A stretch of DNA of 64,000 nucleotides from CAVQGF01 sp045807945 (GCA_045807945.1 JBJMGI010000097.1:72279-136278), one strand, 5' to 3'. Shown: positions 49,647 to 58,707, counted from the stretch's first letter. Program-made: numbers and translations. The notes: a model not told the origin generated them from the sequence alone.

Positions 49647-50657
49647 ATGCGAGCGTTCCGGAACCTCAAGCTCATCCTCGGGACTCTTGCGGCGTTCGCC
49701 GTCGCCGCCACCTTCGGATTTCGCCTGATCGAGGGCTGGAGTTGGCTCGACAGTGTCTACATGGTCGTGATGACCATCACCACCATCGGCTACAAAGAGG
49801 TGCACGAGCTCTCCCGTACCGGTCAGATATTCAACATCGGCGTGATGATCGTGGGTGTCGGCCTGGTGTTCCTCTCGATCGGAGCGCTCACGCAAGGTTT
49901 GCTAGAATTCGAGCTCGGTAAATTCTTAGGTAAGCGACGAATGCAGCGCGACATCGAGCGGCTTTCAGGGCACTACATCATCTGCGGGGCAGGCAGGGTA
50001 GGGCGCAGTGTCGCTTATGAGCTCGAAAAAAAGCCCGTTCCATTCGTGGTCATCGAAAACAACGAGCACGGCCTGCAGGATATCGGCGAATGGCTCTCTA
50101 TCGTCGGGGACGCTACCCACGAGAAGACGCTTCGCGAAGCCCGCATCGAGCATGCGTCGGGACTGGTTGCCGCCACCACCACTGACGCCACGAACATCTA
50201 TATCGTGCTCACCGCCCGGTCGCTGAATCCCAAACTCAAGATCATTGCGCGCGCTAGCGAGGAAACTGCTGAGAAGCATCTACGGAAAGCCGGCGCCGAC
50301 ACGGTCGTCTCCCCGTACGCATTCGCCGGCCATCGCATCGCGCAGAGCTTCTTGCGTCCGAATGTGCTCGATTTCCTCGACCTCGCCACAACAAGTTCCG
50401 GCACGCAGGAGATGCTGATCGAAGAGATCCTGGTGGCAGGAGGCTCGCGCTTTGATCGCACCACCGTGGGCACATCGGGCATCCACCGCGAGTTTGCCAG
50501 CATGGTGCTCGCCGTTCGACATCCTGACGACGAGACTCGCTTCAATCCCACCGCCCAAGATCCCATCAATGGCGGCGACTTCCTCATCGTGATGGGCGAA
50601 CCCGCGCAGCTCTCGCAACTCGAGAGCGCTGCCGCATCCGTCCTACAGAAGGCATAG
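49647..50657 (+). CDS. K+ channel-type membrane protein with TrkA-N and TrkA-C domains
   Basis: 336 residues: two membrane helices (about 7-26 and 63-87) flanking a pore loop, then a TrkA-N/RCK Rossmann domain (YIICGAGRVGRSVAYELEKK near residue 110) and a C-terminal TrkA-C domain. The filter reads TITTIGYKEVHEL instead of TxGYGD, so the third glycine is Lys, a variant that may change selectivity. The Rossmann GxGxxG is intact and should bind NAD(H) or a nucleotide. It starts a run of genes continuing to nnrD. Confidence 0.87.
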   Translation: MRAFRNLKLILGTLAAFAVAATFGFRLIEGWSWLDSVYMVVMTITTIGYKEVHELSRTGQIFNIGVMIVGVGLVFLSIGALTQGLLEFELGKFLGKRRMQRDIERLSGHYIICGAGRVGRSVAYELEKKPVPFVVIENNEHGLQDIGEWLSIVGDATHEKTLREARIEHASGLVAATTTDATNIYIVLTARSLNPKLKIIARASEETAEKHLRKAGADTVVSPYAFAGHRIAQSFLRPNVLDFLDLATTSSGTQEMLIEEILVAGGSRFDRTTVGTSGIHREFASMVLAVRHPDDETRFNPTAQDPINGGDFLIVMGEPAQLSQLESAAASVLQKA

Positions 50658-50670
50658 CCACGCTCATCCC

Positions 50671-52314
50671 ATGAAGATCGTTACCTCAGCTGAAATGCGC
50701 GATATAGACCGCCTGACCGCCGAGCGGTACGGCATCGCCACGCACACACTCATGGAGAACGCCGGAACGGCCGTTGCCGAATACATCCTCGAGCATTTCC
50801 CGCAGGAGCAATCGGTTGGTGTCATCTGTGGGAAAGGGAACAACGGCGGAGACGGCTTCGTTACTGCACGCAAGCTGCACGACGCGGGAAAGATCGTATC
50901 CATCCTCGTGCTTTGCGATCCGTTGGAATTGCGTGGCGACGCTGCCGATATGTTTCAGCGGCTGCCCATGCCGGCAATCGTCGCCAAAGACGAAGGCGAG
51001 CTAGGCCATGCCGCCGTGCAGACCGTCTTCTCGTCAGACCTTCTCGTGGACGCAATCCTCGGCACCGGCTTTCGGCCGCCGCTAAGCTCACTCGTGGCTC
51101 GGGGTATCGAGCTGATGTGGGCCGCCGCAAGCAGCGAAAACGACGGTTCACAGCAGGGTCGGCCTGTGGTCTCAATTGATATTCCTTCCGGCGCCGATCC
51201 GGATGCTGAAACAACCGACTTCAATGCAACGCCTATGATCGCGCCTGCTTCCGCGGTAGTCACGTTCACCGCACCGCGGCGGGTCCATGTGCGCGAGCGC
51301 ATGCTGCCGTGTCCCATCGTGGTCACGCAAATCGGAAGTCCGGAATCGGTGGTGCAGTCGTCGCTCAACATGTACGCGATCACCGCGAGCGACATCGAAT
51401 CCATCGTTGCTTCTCGGCCGCTCCTTTCCCACAAAGGTTCTTTTGGACACGTGCTGGTAGTGGGCGGCTCGCTTGGGAAGTCGGGCGCCGCGGCGATGTC
51501 GGGCATGGCGGCGCTGCGTGCGGGCACAGGGTTGGTCACCGTCGCGACGGCACGCGGCGTGCTGCAATCTGTTGCTGGATTCGCTCCCGAGCTGATGACG
51601 GAGCCGCTCCCCGAAACGGCTAGCGGGAGCATCGGTCTGGAAGCGCTCGGCCGCTTGGAAGAGATGGAAGAAAACAAATCTGTGGTCGCCGTTGGGCCTG
51701 GCATAACGCGCGACCCGGAATCTGCCGAGTTCGTCCGCTTGCTCGCGGCGAAGTGCAAACTGCCGCTGGTGATCGACGCTGACGGCATCAACGCCTTCGA
51801 AGGCAAGGCCGATGAATTACACGGACGCAATCGTCCCCTGATCATCACACCCCACCCCGGAGAGATGGGTCGTTTGCTCGGCCTGAGCGCCGATGCTGTG
51901 CAGGAGAATCGCGTCAAAGTGGCTAGAGAGTTTGCGACGGCGCATCGCGCGATCGTCGTTCTGAAGGGCTACCACACCCTGGTTGCGGATCGTGACGGCG
52001 CCGTTTGGGTCAACACCACCGGAAATCCTGGTATGGCGACGGGCGGCACTGGTGACATCCTGACCGGCATGATCGCCGGAATGGTCGCGCAAGCTGTTAG
52101 CGGCTATAAGGGCAAGGCACTCGACGAAACTGATCACGCGCAGCTTGTTCTCTACGTGCTGGCTGCTGTGTTCCTGCACGGACTCGCCGGGGATATCGGC
52201 CGCGACCAGTTGGGCGAGCATTCGCTCATAGCCACTGACCTGCTGAAGTACCTTCCCGCGGCTTTTAGCGCTGTTCGCGAACGCGCCCGCGAACGCTTCG
52301 TCCCGATGAACTGA
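50671..52314 (+). CDS. nnrDE: Bifunctional NAD(P)H-hydrate epimerase / ADP-dependent dehydratase
   Basis: 547 residues. The N-terminal YjeF domain (about 1-220) is the epimerase, seen in MRDIDRLTAERYGIATHTLM, GKGNNGGDGFVTARKLHDAG and VSIDIPSGADPDAET. The C-terminal ribokinase-like domain (about 240-535) is the dehydratase with VLVVGGSLGKSGAAAMSGMA, TPHPGEMGRLLG and NPGMATGGTGDILTGMIAGM. Together they repair damaged NAD(P)HX. The fused order is the usual bacterial one, and tsaE follows after eight bases, a common pairing. Confidence 0.95.
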   Translation: MKIVTSAEMRDIDRLTAERYGIATHTLMENAGTAVAEYILEHFPQEQSVGVICGKGNNGGDGFVTARKLHDAGKIVSILVLCDPLELRGDAADMFQRLPMPAIVAKDEGELGHAAVQTVFSSDLLVDAILGTGFRPPLSSLVARGIELMWAAASSENDGSQQGRPVVSIDIPSGADPDAETTDFNATPMIAPASAVVTFTAPRRVHVRERMLPCPIVVTQIGSPESVVQSSLNMYAITASDIESIVASRPLLSHKGSFGHVLVVGGSLGKSGAAAMSGMAALRAGTGLVTVATARGVLQSVAGFAPELMTEPLPETASGSIGLEALGRLEEMEENKSVVAVGPGITRDPESAEFVRLLAAKCKLPLVIDADGINAFEGKADELHGRNRPLIITPHPGEMGRLLGLSADAVQENRVKVAREFATAHRAIVVLKGYHTLVADRDGAVWVNTTGNPGMATGGTGDILTGMIAGMVAQAVSGYKGKALDETDHAQLVLYVLAAVFLHGLAGDIGRDQLGEHSLIATDLLKYLPAAFSAVRERARERFVPMN

Positions 52315-52322
52315 ATCCGCCA

Positions 52323-52760
52323 ATGGACAAACCCTCCAAGGAGTTTTTGACCCACTCGCCTGAAGAGACGATTGCTCTTGGTCGCGAGTTGGCAAACTCC
52401 CTGCAGCCTCCAAAACTAGTGGTTTTGACGGGAGATTTGGGTGCAGGTAAGACAACTCTTATCAAAGGGTTAGCTGAAGGATTTAAAGCAGAGTCTCAGG
52501 AGAACGTCACCAGCCCAACCTTCACTCTGATTCACGAATACCGCGGACCCAAGGCTACGCTTTATCACATTGATTTGTATCGGGTGGATTCGCCGCGGCA
52601 ATTGGAGACTCTCGGTATCGACGACCTTCGCGATGATCGCAGCTTGATCCTGCTGGAATGGGGCGAGAAATTCGAGCGCTTTCGGAAGGAACGCGACGCC
52701 GAGATCAGTATCGAGACGCTCGGAGAGAACGACCGCAAAATAACTCTTAGAATCCCATGA
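52323..52760 (+). CDS. tsaE: tRNA N6-threonylcarbamoyladenosine ATPase TsaE
   Basis: 145-residue P-loop protein of the TsaBDE complex that makes t6A in ANN-decoding tRNAs. Walker A is LTGDLGAGKTTLIKGL (about residues 36-51), the switch/Walker B region is TFTLIHEY with HIDLYRVDSPRQLETLGIDD, and LILLEWGEKFER near residue 108. Family length is normal. It is coupled to nnrDE. Its last 14 bases overlap the end of fabI on the other strand. Confidence 0.94.
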   Translation: MDKPSKEFLTHSPEETIALGRELANSLQPPKLVVLTGDLGAGKTTLIKGLAEGFKAESQENVTSPTFTLIHEYRGPKATLYHIDLYRVDSPRQLETLGIDDLRDDRSLILLEWGEKFERFRKERDAEISIETLGENDRKITLRIP

Positions 52761-53517
52761 TGTTGTAGCCGCAATCGACGTAAATGGTTTCGCCAGTCAC
52801 GCCGGCGCCGCCATCCGTCGCCAAAAACACCGCCGTCTCGGCCACCTCGTTCACGTCTACATTGCGTTGCAGCGGCGCGCGCTCGGCGTGCGTCTTCATC
52901 ATCTCGCTTAAGCCGGAGATGCCGCGGGCGGCGAGAGTCTTGATCGGGCCCGCTGAGATCGCATTAACGCGTATCTTCTTTTTCCCGAGGTCGTACGCCA
53001 GGTATCGAACCGCACATTCGAGCGCCGCCTTTGCGACTCCCATCACGTTGTAGTGCGGCACGACACGTTCAGCGCCGTAATAGGTAAGGGTGACGACGCT
53101 TCCGCCATCGGTCATCAGCGGCGCGGCGGCGCGGCTCACGGCGATGAGGGAATAACAGCTCACGTCGAGCGCAATGCGGAAGCCCTCACGCGTCGTCTGC
53201 GCGAAATCGTTCTTCAACTCGTCTGCCGGAGCGAAAGCCACGCTGTGCACAACGGTGTCGAGCTTTCCGTATTTCTTCTGTAGTTCAGCAAAGAGGGAAG
53301 TGATCTGCTCGTCCCTCGAAACGTCGCACATGAACGCCTCGGCTCCGGGCAGTGCGGCGATCAGATCATCGGCTTCTTGCTTCAGCCGTTCGTTTTGATA
53401 AGTAATCGCGAGTTTCGCTCCGGCCGCCTGCAGCCGCTGCGCTATTGCCCAGGCGATGCTGCGCTTATTCGCAACTCCAAACACCACCGCCGTCTTGCCC
53501 TGCATCGCTTGCGACAT
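52747..53517 (-). CDS. fabI: Enoyl-ACP reductase FabI
   Basis: 256 residues from the ATG at 53517, chosen because GAGGG lies about ten bases upstream and the N terminus then matches the family (QGKTAVVFGVANKRSIAWAI). The catalytic Tyr-x6-Lys is in HYNVMGVAKAALE, and the first NAD-binding strand and the end segment IYVDCGYNIMG are as expected. It carries out the last reduction of each fatty acid elongation cycle in the cytoplasm. It is a single gene, convergent with tsaE. Confidence 0.95.
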   Translation of the reverse strand: MSQAMQGKTAVVFGVANKRSIAWAIAQRLQAAGAKLAITYQNERLKQEADDLIAALPGAEAFMCDVSRDEQITSLFAELQKKYGKLDTVVHSVAFAPADELKNDFAQTTREGFRIALDVSCYSLIAVSRAAAPLMTDGGSVVTLTYYGAERVVPHYNVMGVAKAALECAVRYLAYDLGKKKIRVNAISAGPIKTLAARGISGLSEMMKTHAERAPLQRNVDVNEVAETAVFLATDGGAGVTGETIYVDCGYNIMGF

Positions 53518-53563
53518 CCTCATCCCTCGTTGGAACTGGAAAGGATAACAAAATGGGTCGCGC

Positions 53564-54862
53564 TCAGACGCGCGCTTCTTCAGCGGGCTGCTCAGTCCCG
53601 GGTGAGGAAGCGGCAACGGGCTCCGCCGGGGGCTTCGCAATCGGCCAGACAGATGTGATGAATGCCAAGGCAAATACGACAGCCACGATGGCGAAGGCGG
53701 CAGTCAGGCTGTAGTTGTGGGCCACGTATCCGACGGCCATTCCGAGCACCAGTTGCATCGTGAGACCGGCAAAATAAAACGTGTTCTGAACTCTCCCCAT
53801 CAAATGCGGGGCTACCGACTCCATCAGCGTACTCGATAGCGCAATTCCGCCCGCCCCGCGCGCTGACCCGACCGCCCAGTACACCACCACCGCTATGGGG
53901 ACGATCTGCGTGTAAGGCGCGAAGAAGAGGCCGATTCCCATCACAGCCATGCACAAAGCAACAGCCGGTCGGGGCTGCATCTTCCGCACCAGCCAGGGCG
54001 TGTAGAAGGTACTCAAAAATGCTCCGACGCCCCATCCTGCATACATCCAGCCAAATCCGGCGGCGCCGGCGTGCAGAATGCGGTCGCTTAGTGGAGCCGT
54101 GATCACCTGTTGCGTAAGCATTCCACCCAAGAAGAGCGCCCAGCTTATTCCGACGAATTTCAGGAAGCCGTTTCCCTGAATGGTGTGTATACCTTCCCGC
54201 ATCTCGTGGACGAAGTGCGCCAGTGCGCCTTCCGCTTTCGCGGCCGCAGCTTCTGCCGAAAGTTCCGGGCGCACCACTACCTGCCGCCCGCTCCGAACAG
54301 CGAAATAACAGAAGAATGAAGCCACGTAAGTCACGCAATCGATGAGCAGCACGCCGCCGAGTCCGACGTGGTTGTAAATGAAACCGACGAGCGCTCCCGC
54401 GAGCAACCAGCCGCCTTGTACTCCCGCCATCAGGTACGTATTCGAGTGGACGAATTCTTCTTGTGGCGTCAGCTCCTGGATAAGGGCCGTGATGCTCGGC
54501 CAGAACACCCAGAACCCGGCCGCGACCACTACATTCATCGCGTACACCTGCCACAGTCGCAGCGACTCAGGATGGAATATCGCAAGCAGCGCGACCGCCA
54601 GGATCACTAACCCGCGACCGGCGTCGAGCAGCATCACGATGTGCCTGCGGTCTTCGCGATCAATCATTACGCCGCTGAAGGGCAGCACCGCCATCGCGGG
54701 CAGCGTGGTCAAGACTAAAAGCAATCCAAGCGAAAGTTCAGAATGCGTTTTCTGCAGCACATACCAGGTCACGCCGGCGGAGTTCATCCCGCTGCCGAAC
54801 ATGGAGATCATGTTGGCGAGAAACACGAATCGCAACGGCCTGTGTTGCAGGATCTTTCGCAT
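53564..54862 (-). CDS. MFS-family exporter
   Basis: 432-residue protein with 12 predicted membrane helices and the motif-A-like loop GVMIDREDRRHIVMLLDAGR near residue 60. The helices LVLATNLGSGM-type N terminus (FVFLANMISMFGSGMNSAGV) and the profile resemble the EntS/MFS_3 exporters for siderophores or drugs. No siderophore genes are near. The start region has TACTCT 14 bases upstream as a weak -10. It lies downstream of no partner and opposite an exported-protein gene. Confidence 0.88.
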   Translation of the reverse strand: MRKILQHRPLRFVFLANMISMFGSGMNSAGVTWYVLQKTHSELSLGLLLVLTTLPAMAVLPFSGVMIDREDRRHIVMLLDAGRGLVILAVALLAIFHPESLRLWQVYAMNVVVAAGFWVFWPSITALIQELTPQEEFVHSNTYLMAGVQGGWLLAGALVGFIYNHVGLGGVLLIDCVTYVASFFCYFAVRSGRQVVVRPELSAEAAAAKAEGALAHFVHEMREGIHTIQGNGFLKFVGISWALFLGGMLTQQVITAPLSDRILHAGAAGFGWMYAGWGVGAFLSTFYTPWLVRKMQPRPAVALCMAVMGIGLFFAPYTQIVPIAVVVYWAVGSARGAGGIALSSTLMESVAPHLMGRVQNTFYFAGLTMQLVLGMAVGYVAHNYSLTAAFAIVAVVFALAFITSVWPIAKPPAEPVAASSPGTEQPAEEARV

Positions 54863-54932
54863 GAAGGATTGGATTCAGAGTATCCGATTTCTCCGCAAAA
54901 TCGATCGGCCCGGTTACTGATTCCGATTGTGA

Positions 54933-54938
54933 CATAAT
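54933..54938 (+). promoter_or_regulatory. Extended -10 before the anchored protein gene
   Basis: CATAAT preceded by TGA (extended -10 form TGnCATAAT), ten bases before the ATG at 54949. Confidence 0.4.
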
Positions 54939-54948
54939 CCGGCTTGGA

Positions 54949-55596
54949 ATGGTCCACCGCCGGAGTCGTGTTCGCGGACGTTCGATCCACTTCGTTTCGG
55001 CAGTCGTGATCTTGCTTACCCTGCTGGCCGTTGCGGCCGATCGCAAACCGGCGCGCGTTAGCCGCCCTATCCGAAACGCGTTCTATGCCAATCAGGAGCT
55101 CCAGGTCGAGCCTGTCGTAGAACCTGGCGCCAGAAATTTCAACTACGGTCCGTGGACGCTTGGTTCACTCGTTCACGACGACAAAGCCAGCGACCGCCGC
55201 TTCAATCTCTACATCATCGTTCCCGGTGCGCAGCACCAATCACCTCCGCCCGGGGACGAATTCAACCACTCGGTCCTGATCAATTCCAATGATCCTCCTC
55301 AGGGCAATCGGCCGACGGAGTGGGACGTCTTCTGGGTCGTTGTCCTCGATCCTTCACTGAATCGCGAGATCAAAGACGAGCGCGAGCTCCTGCTGCTCGG
55401 TCAAAGCTATTTTCTTCCGAATGATTTGTATGAGGTCGAAGACGCGCCAGGACACGATCTGCTTCGCCAGCTCTCCATGACTTCGCTGGATGATCTGGCC
55501 AGATTTCGCCGAAGCGATGGTGCGCTACCGCGCGTGGCTCTGTTATCGGCGGGAGCAGCGGTGCGCATGAACGTCGCCCCGCCGCCCGCCCAATAA
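54949..55596 (+). CDS. Hypothetical exported or membrane-anchored protein
   Basis: 215 residues, not recognised. Residues 12-30 form an uncleaved-anchor or signal helix (IHFVSAVVILLTLLAVAAD) after a basic start. The mature part is mainly beta-strand and charged, with FNYGPWTLGSLVHDDKASDR near residue 64 and a C-terminal LLRQLSMTSLDDLARFRRSD segment. It is divergent from the MFS gene and convergent with the DUF2383 gene, three bases between stops. No functional clue. Confidence 0.6.
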   Translation: MVHRRSRVRGRSIHFVSAVVILLTLLAVAADRKPARVSRPIRNAFYANQELQVEPVVEPGARNFNYGPWTLGSLVHDDKASDRRFNLYIIVPGAQHQSPPPGDEFNHSVLINSNDPPQGNRPTEWDVFWVVVLDPSLNREIKDERELLLLGQSYFLPNDLYEVEDAPGHDLLRQLSMTSLDDLARFRRSDGALPRVALLSAGAAVRMNVAPPPAQ

Positions 55597-55599
55597 CAC

Positions 55600-56055
55600 T
55601 TACGCAGCTTTCTTGAACCGGTCGCGCAACGTCTTCACGTGGTCGTGGGCGGCTCGGACCGACTCCGCCTGACGCCGTACGATCTCGAGCACATTCGCCG
55701 GCAGGGAAGCATTGATCGCGTTCTCGTAGCTTTTTTTGGCGGAATCCTCGCCTTGCTCCACCGATTCCAGGATGGTGTGGTCGCCACCTCCCAGGCCCGC
55801 TTTGATGTCGATCCACTTGCGATGCAGTGCCCCTGCGGTCGAGCCGGTGCGGTCAGGATTGCGTTCGCCAAAATCACGGATCGCATCTTCCAATTCGCCA
55901 GCGAAGCGCGCCCGCTCCATGCTTTGCTCCAGGAAGTAGGACCGGATCTCAGCATCGGTCACGTGTTCGGCGGCGTCGCGGTAGCCGTTCTGCCCATCGC
56001 GATTGGTTTCGATCAAATCTGGCAATACGTCTCGATAGTTTTCTTGATCAGCCAT
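55600..56055 (-). CDS. DUF2383/PA2169-type four-helix bundle protein
   Basis: 151 residues from the ATG at 56055, supported by a good Shine-Dalgarno (AAGGAGAAGAG). The upstream frame is non-conserved. The helices carry the ferritin-like pattern LPDLIETNRDGQNGYRDAAE, EIRSYFLEQSMERARFAGEL and HDHVKTLRDRFKK of the PA2169 family, which are stress-related, often bound to membranes or iron in other bacteria. The role is unproven. A CTGAG/CTCAG switch-like set of repeats lies upstream (56155-56196). Confidence 0.85.
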   Translation of the reverse strand: MADQENYRDVLPDLIETNRDGQNGYRDAAEHVTDAEIRSYFLEQSMERARFAGELEDAIRDFGERNPDRTGSTAGALHRKWIDIKAGLGGGDHTILESVEQGEDSAKKSYENAINASLPANVLEIVRRQAESVRAAHDHVKTLRDRFKKAA

Positions 56056-56238
56056 GGCTCTTCTCCTTTTACGAATGAACTTCTTTGGATGGCAGGTGCT
56101 GACGTGGGGTTTGCGAAAACGATGAATCCGTGTTGTAAGGTCTTCCACCGGATGCTGAGTCTCAGGTCGCTTAATCCTAAGTGTCTGAGGGATTAATCTG
56201 ATTCACCGGAGGTGGGGCTTTGCATATTGTGCGTCGCC
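56056..56238. other. 183-bp divergent region with nested inverted repeats
   Basis: Between the DUF2383 gene and the HExxH protein. CTGAG (56155-56159), CTCAG (56161-56165) and CTGAG (56185-56189) can pair in two alternative ways. TTAATCC (56171-56177) pairs with GGATTAA (56190-56196). No gene is seen. It probably holds both promoters. Confidence 0.4.
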
Positions 56239-56871
56239 ATGACGGGACGCTGCACAACGAAGTCGCTGCTGGTTGTTTTCGGACTTGCTGCAACGGCGTT
56301 CGGCCAGCAAGCTATGAATCGCGCGCCCGAGGCTACCGATGGCGGCGCTGCTCCGCCGCCACTCAAAGTCGCTCTTTCGGGAAAGGCTCTGGACAAATAC
56401 ACCCAAGCCCGCAAGAGCGCCCTCGAGTATCTCGCTTCGCCGCGCTGCGCAACTTTTTTGAGCAGCCACGGCTTCCAGCCTGATCAGGTGGCAAACGCAC
56501 TCACCGAGCAGCAGCCTCAAGACGGAACTGCATCCAGCATCAGCTTCGGAGCTGCAGGGATCATTGGCTCGCAACCCGATCCGCACAGCGGAGATTCGGT
56601 CCAGACCGCCTTCAACAACCCCAACTTCCTCACCATGGCGCTGTCGCAGCCGCGCGGCACAGACACCTACTACAACCCGCAGCTGCTCACCCGCAAGATC
56701 GCGTACCCGTATTCAAATCCAGTTTCGGTGGTCCACGAGGCGCTGCACAATCTCACGGGCGAAAGCGACGTCGCAATCGCGCAAGATTTCGGATATACGG
56801 GTTTTGAACCGCTCGAGTCGAATATCTTCCTCAACGAGACCTTGAAGAAGTACTGCGACTCGAAGCCCTGA
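56239..56871 (+). CDS. Secreted protein with HExxH zinc-peptidase signature
   Basis: 210 residues from the ATG at 56239; a start nine codons upstream is possible. A signal peptide (residues 1-22, ending near AFGQQ) is followed by a domain that I do not recognise. The motif VVHEALHNLTGES contains HExxH (His166, Glu167, His170), the catalytic core of zincin metallopeptidases, with acidic residues downstream (ESDVAIAQDFGY) as possible third ligands. The stop abuts the stop of the next gene within a 14-bp palindrome. Function is inferred only from the motif. Confidence 0.6.
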   Translation: MTGRCTTKSLLVVFGLAATAFGQQAMNRAPEATDGGAAPPPLKVALSGKALDKYTQARKSALEYLASPRCATFLSSHGFQPDQVANALTEQQPQDGTASSISFGAAGIIGSQPDPHSGDSVQTAFNNPNFLTMALSQPRGTDTYYNPQLLTRKIAYPYSNPVSVVHEALHNLTGESDVAIAQDFGYTGFEPLESNIFLNETLKKYCDSKP

Positions 56872-58707
56872 TCAGGGCAACAGCCCGTAGACAGTGAGCT
56901 TTGTCGCGGTTCCCACAAAAACTTTCCCGTTCGCCACGGTCGGGACCGCAAACTTGATCGAGGTCCCCGGTAGATCTCGGCTTCCTGCCTGGCTGCTGTT
57001 GTAAAGCTCGGTTGCAACGTTTGACGCGAGGTTCGCGTGCAACACCGCGTTTGCGCCCGATACACGTTGCAACGTCCAGACCACTCCGTTGGAAGTGCCA
57101 TTCGCCGAGACAGTCGGTGTAGCCCCTGGGAATGAGAACGTTGCCGCAGCGTGCGCCGTTGGCGTGCTCGGCAGCAGGTTATTACTCATGTGAAACGCTT
57201 TCAGAACGTCGCTCGCTGCGACAAGGTAGAAGGTGCTGTTGAAGACTGCCGGGGTGCTGAAGATTCCGTGCCCGACTGAGAGCGACTGCACGATCTGACT
57301 GTCGCTCGTGCTCTGGTATTGCCCGAGGGAATTGTGATCGAGCACGTAGAGTTTGCCATTTTTTCCGCCGGCGACGACTAATCCACCCGCATGTGCGGAG
57401 GTTTGTCCTGGCACCAACAGGGCCCCTGTGGAGCCCAGATCTTTGTCCTGAGTCTTCAGTGTCTCCTCATCGAATGGTGTGAAGTAATCGTTCACGGTTC
57501 CACTGCTGGAGAGCTTCATCACGCTGTCCCCGTAATCTCTGCCACCGGTGGCCGCGTTATAGCTGCCGTTTCCGGAGATCACAAATACGTTGGTGCCATC
57601 CGAGGAAGGCGCTGAGGCGCCCATCCAAAGACCGCCTTTGCCGTCATTGTTGATGTCGTTGTGCACGTCGGGCGTATCGCAGAAAACAAATCGCTGCGCC
57701 AGCGTGGTCGCGTCGTAGCCAAAGAGCCAGCCGTGAAATCCGTTTCGATCGAGGTGGAGCGCGAATGCCACGTACACGACTCCATTAGAGAGCGCCAAGC
57801 CCGCGCGCTGTATCGCATAGCGCGAAGCCGTGCTGTCGAATGGGATGACACCGTTTACGCTCCCGAACCCTGTTCCGGGAAAAGAGCCCGCAATCAGCAC
57901 CGGCCCGCCAAATTTTTCCGCACCCGTAGCAGTATCGAGCGCGTGCAAGCGATGCACGTACGTTCCGTTCTCCACTGTCTTCGCCACCACGTAAAGGGTT
58001 TTCCCGGCGCTATCGATGGTCGGAGTTCCCGTGATTCCGATCTCCGGCGTGATGTTCGTCTCTGGTATCGCCGAACTCTGCGCCGTGGTGATCCCGTTCG
58101 CGGAATCTATGAAGCTGCGCTTCCATATGGGCGAGGTACTCTTGCCGTCGGCGTCGAATGCATAGAGGCTGTCGTGCTCGGTCGCAACGAACACCACGTT
58201 GCGCGGACCGCGGTTAGGAATGTTCAAGTTGGCAACGTACAGGGGTTGCGCGTAGATCTGCCCGTCAACCGTGCGTGAAAAAAGCTTGCCGAAGCTGGAG
58301 GACTTCACATTCGAGGTCGTTAGAACTACTTCCTGCGGGTTCAATCCGTTCCGCGAATTATTGTTGTGCCAGGTGTAGACACCCGAGTAATTGGTCATGA
58401 TGACCTTGGCGGTAGCGCTCTTGCTGGTATTCGCGAGGCTTATGGCGCGGACGGTGTGTGTGCCTTTCGAGTGCGGCGGCGTGTACAGGCCTGAGGTCGA
58501 GATCGTCCCGACCGTGCTGTTTCCGCCAGTGATTCCATCCACGGTCCAACGCACCGCGGTGTTGCTTGTTCCGCTCACGGTCTTGGTGAATTGCTGCGTT
58601 TGCGTATAAGTCAGGCCGGCGGTCCGCGGCCGAACACTCACGCTGATTTGTGCACTGGCACTGACACTCAGAATTGCAAGAAACGTTGTAAGAAGACTTC
58701 TTCGCAT
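56872..58707 (-). CDS. Secreted beta-propeller (PQQ-like) protein with N-terminal Ig-like domain
   Basis: 611 residues. A signal peptide (residues 1-20, cut near ASAQI), an Ig-like domain (about 20-105, with TVGTISTSGLYTPPHSKGTH) and then repeated blades of a PQQ-type propeller from about 110 (YAQPLYVANLNI, NVVFVATEHDSLYAFDADGK, KLYVLDHNSLGQYQ) to the end. Such proteins are common secreted proteins in this kind of genome, with no assigned activity. A ribosome-binding site (GGGAGAAC) precedes the ATG. It is convergent with the HExxH protein gene. Confidence 0.78.
   Translation of the reverse strand: MRRSLLTTFLAILSVSASAQISVSVRPRTAGLTYTQTQQFTKTVSGTSNTAVRWTVDGITGGNSTVGTISTSGLYTPPHSKGTHTVRAISLANTSKSATAKVIMTNYSGVYTWHNNNSRNGLNPQEVVLTTSNVKSSSFGKLFSRTVDGQIYAQPLYVANLNIPNRGPRNVVFVATEHDSLYAFDADGKSTSPIWKRSFIDSANGITTAQSSAIPETNITPEIGITGTPTIDSAGKTLYVVAKTVENGTYVHRLHALDTATGAEKFGGPVLIAGSFPGTGFGSVNGVIPFDSTASRYAIQRAGLALSNGVVYVAFALHLDRNGFHGWLFGYDATTLAQRFVFCDTPDVHNDINNDGKGGLWMGASAPSSDGTNVFVISGNGSYNAATGGRDYGDSVMKLSSSGTVNDYFTPFDEETLKTQDKDLGSTGALLVPGQTSAHAGGLVVAGGKNGKLYVLDHNSLGQYQSTSDSQIVQSLSVGHGIFSTPAVFNSTFYLVAASDVLKAFHMSNNLLPSTPTAHAAATFSFPGATPTVSANGTSNGVVWTLQRVSGANAVLHANLASNVATELYNSSQAGSRDLPGTSIKFAVPTVANGKVFVGTATKLTVYGLLP

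Noticed and set aside
50955..51917. 320-codon open frame antisense to the NAD(P)HX repair gene
   Set aside because: No domain, Ser/Arg-rich shadow translation; the sense gene has all motifs.
53592..54554. 320-codon open frame on the same strand as the MFS gene in another frame
   Set aside because: Arg-rich product with no membrane segments, fully inside the MFS gene; frame shadow.
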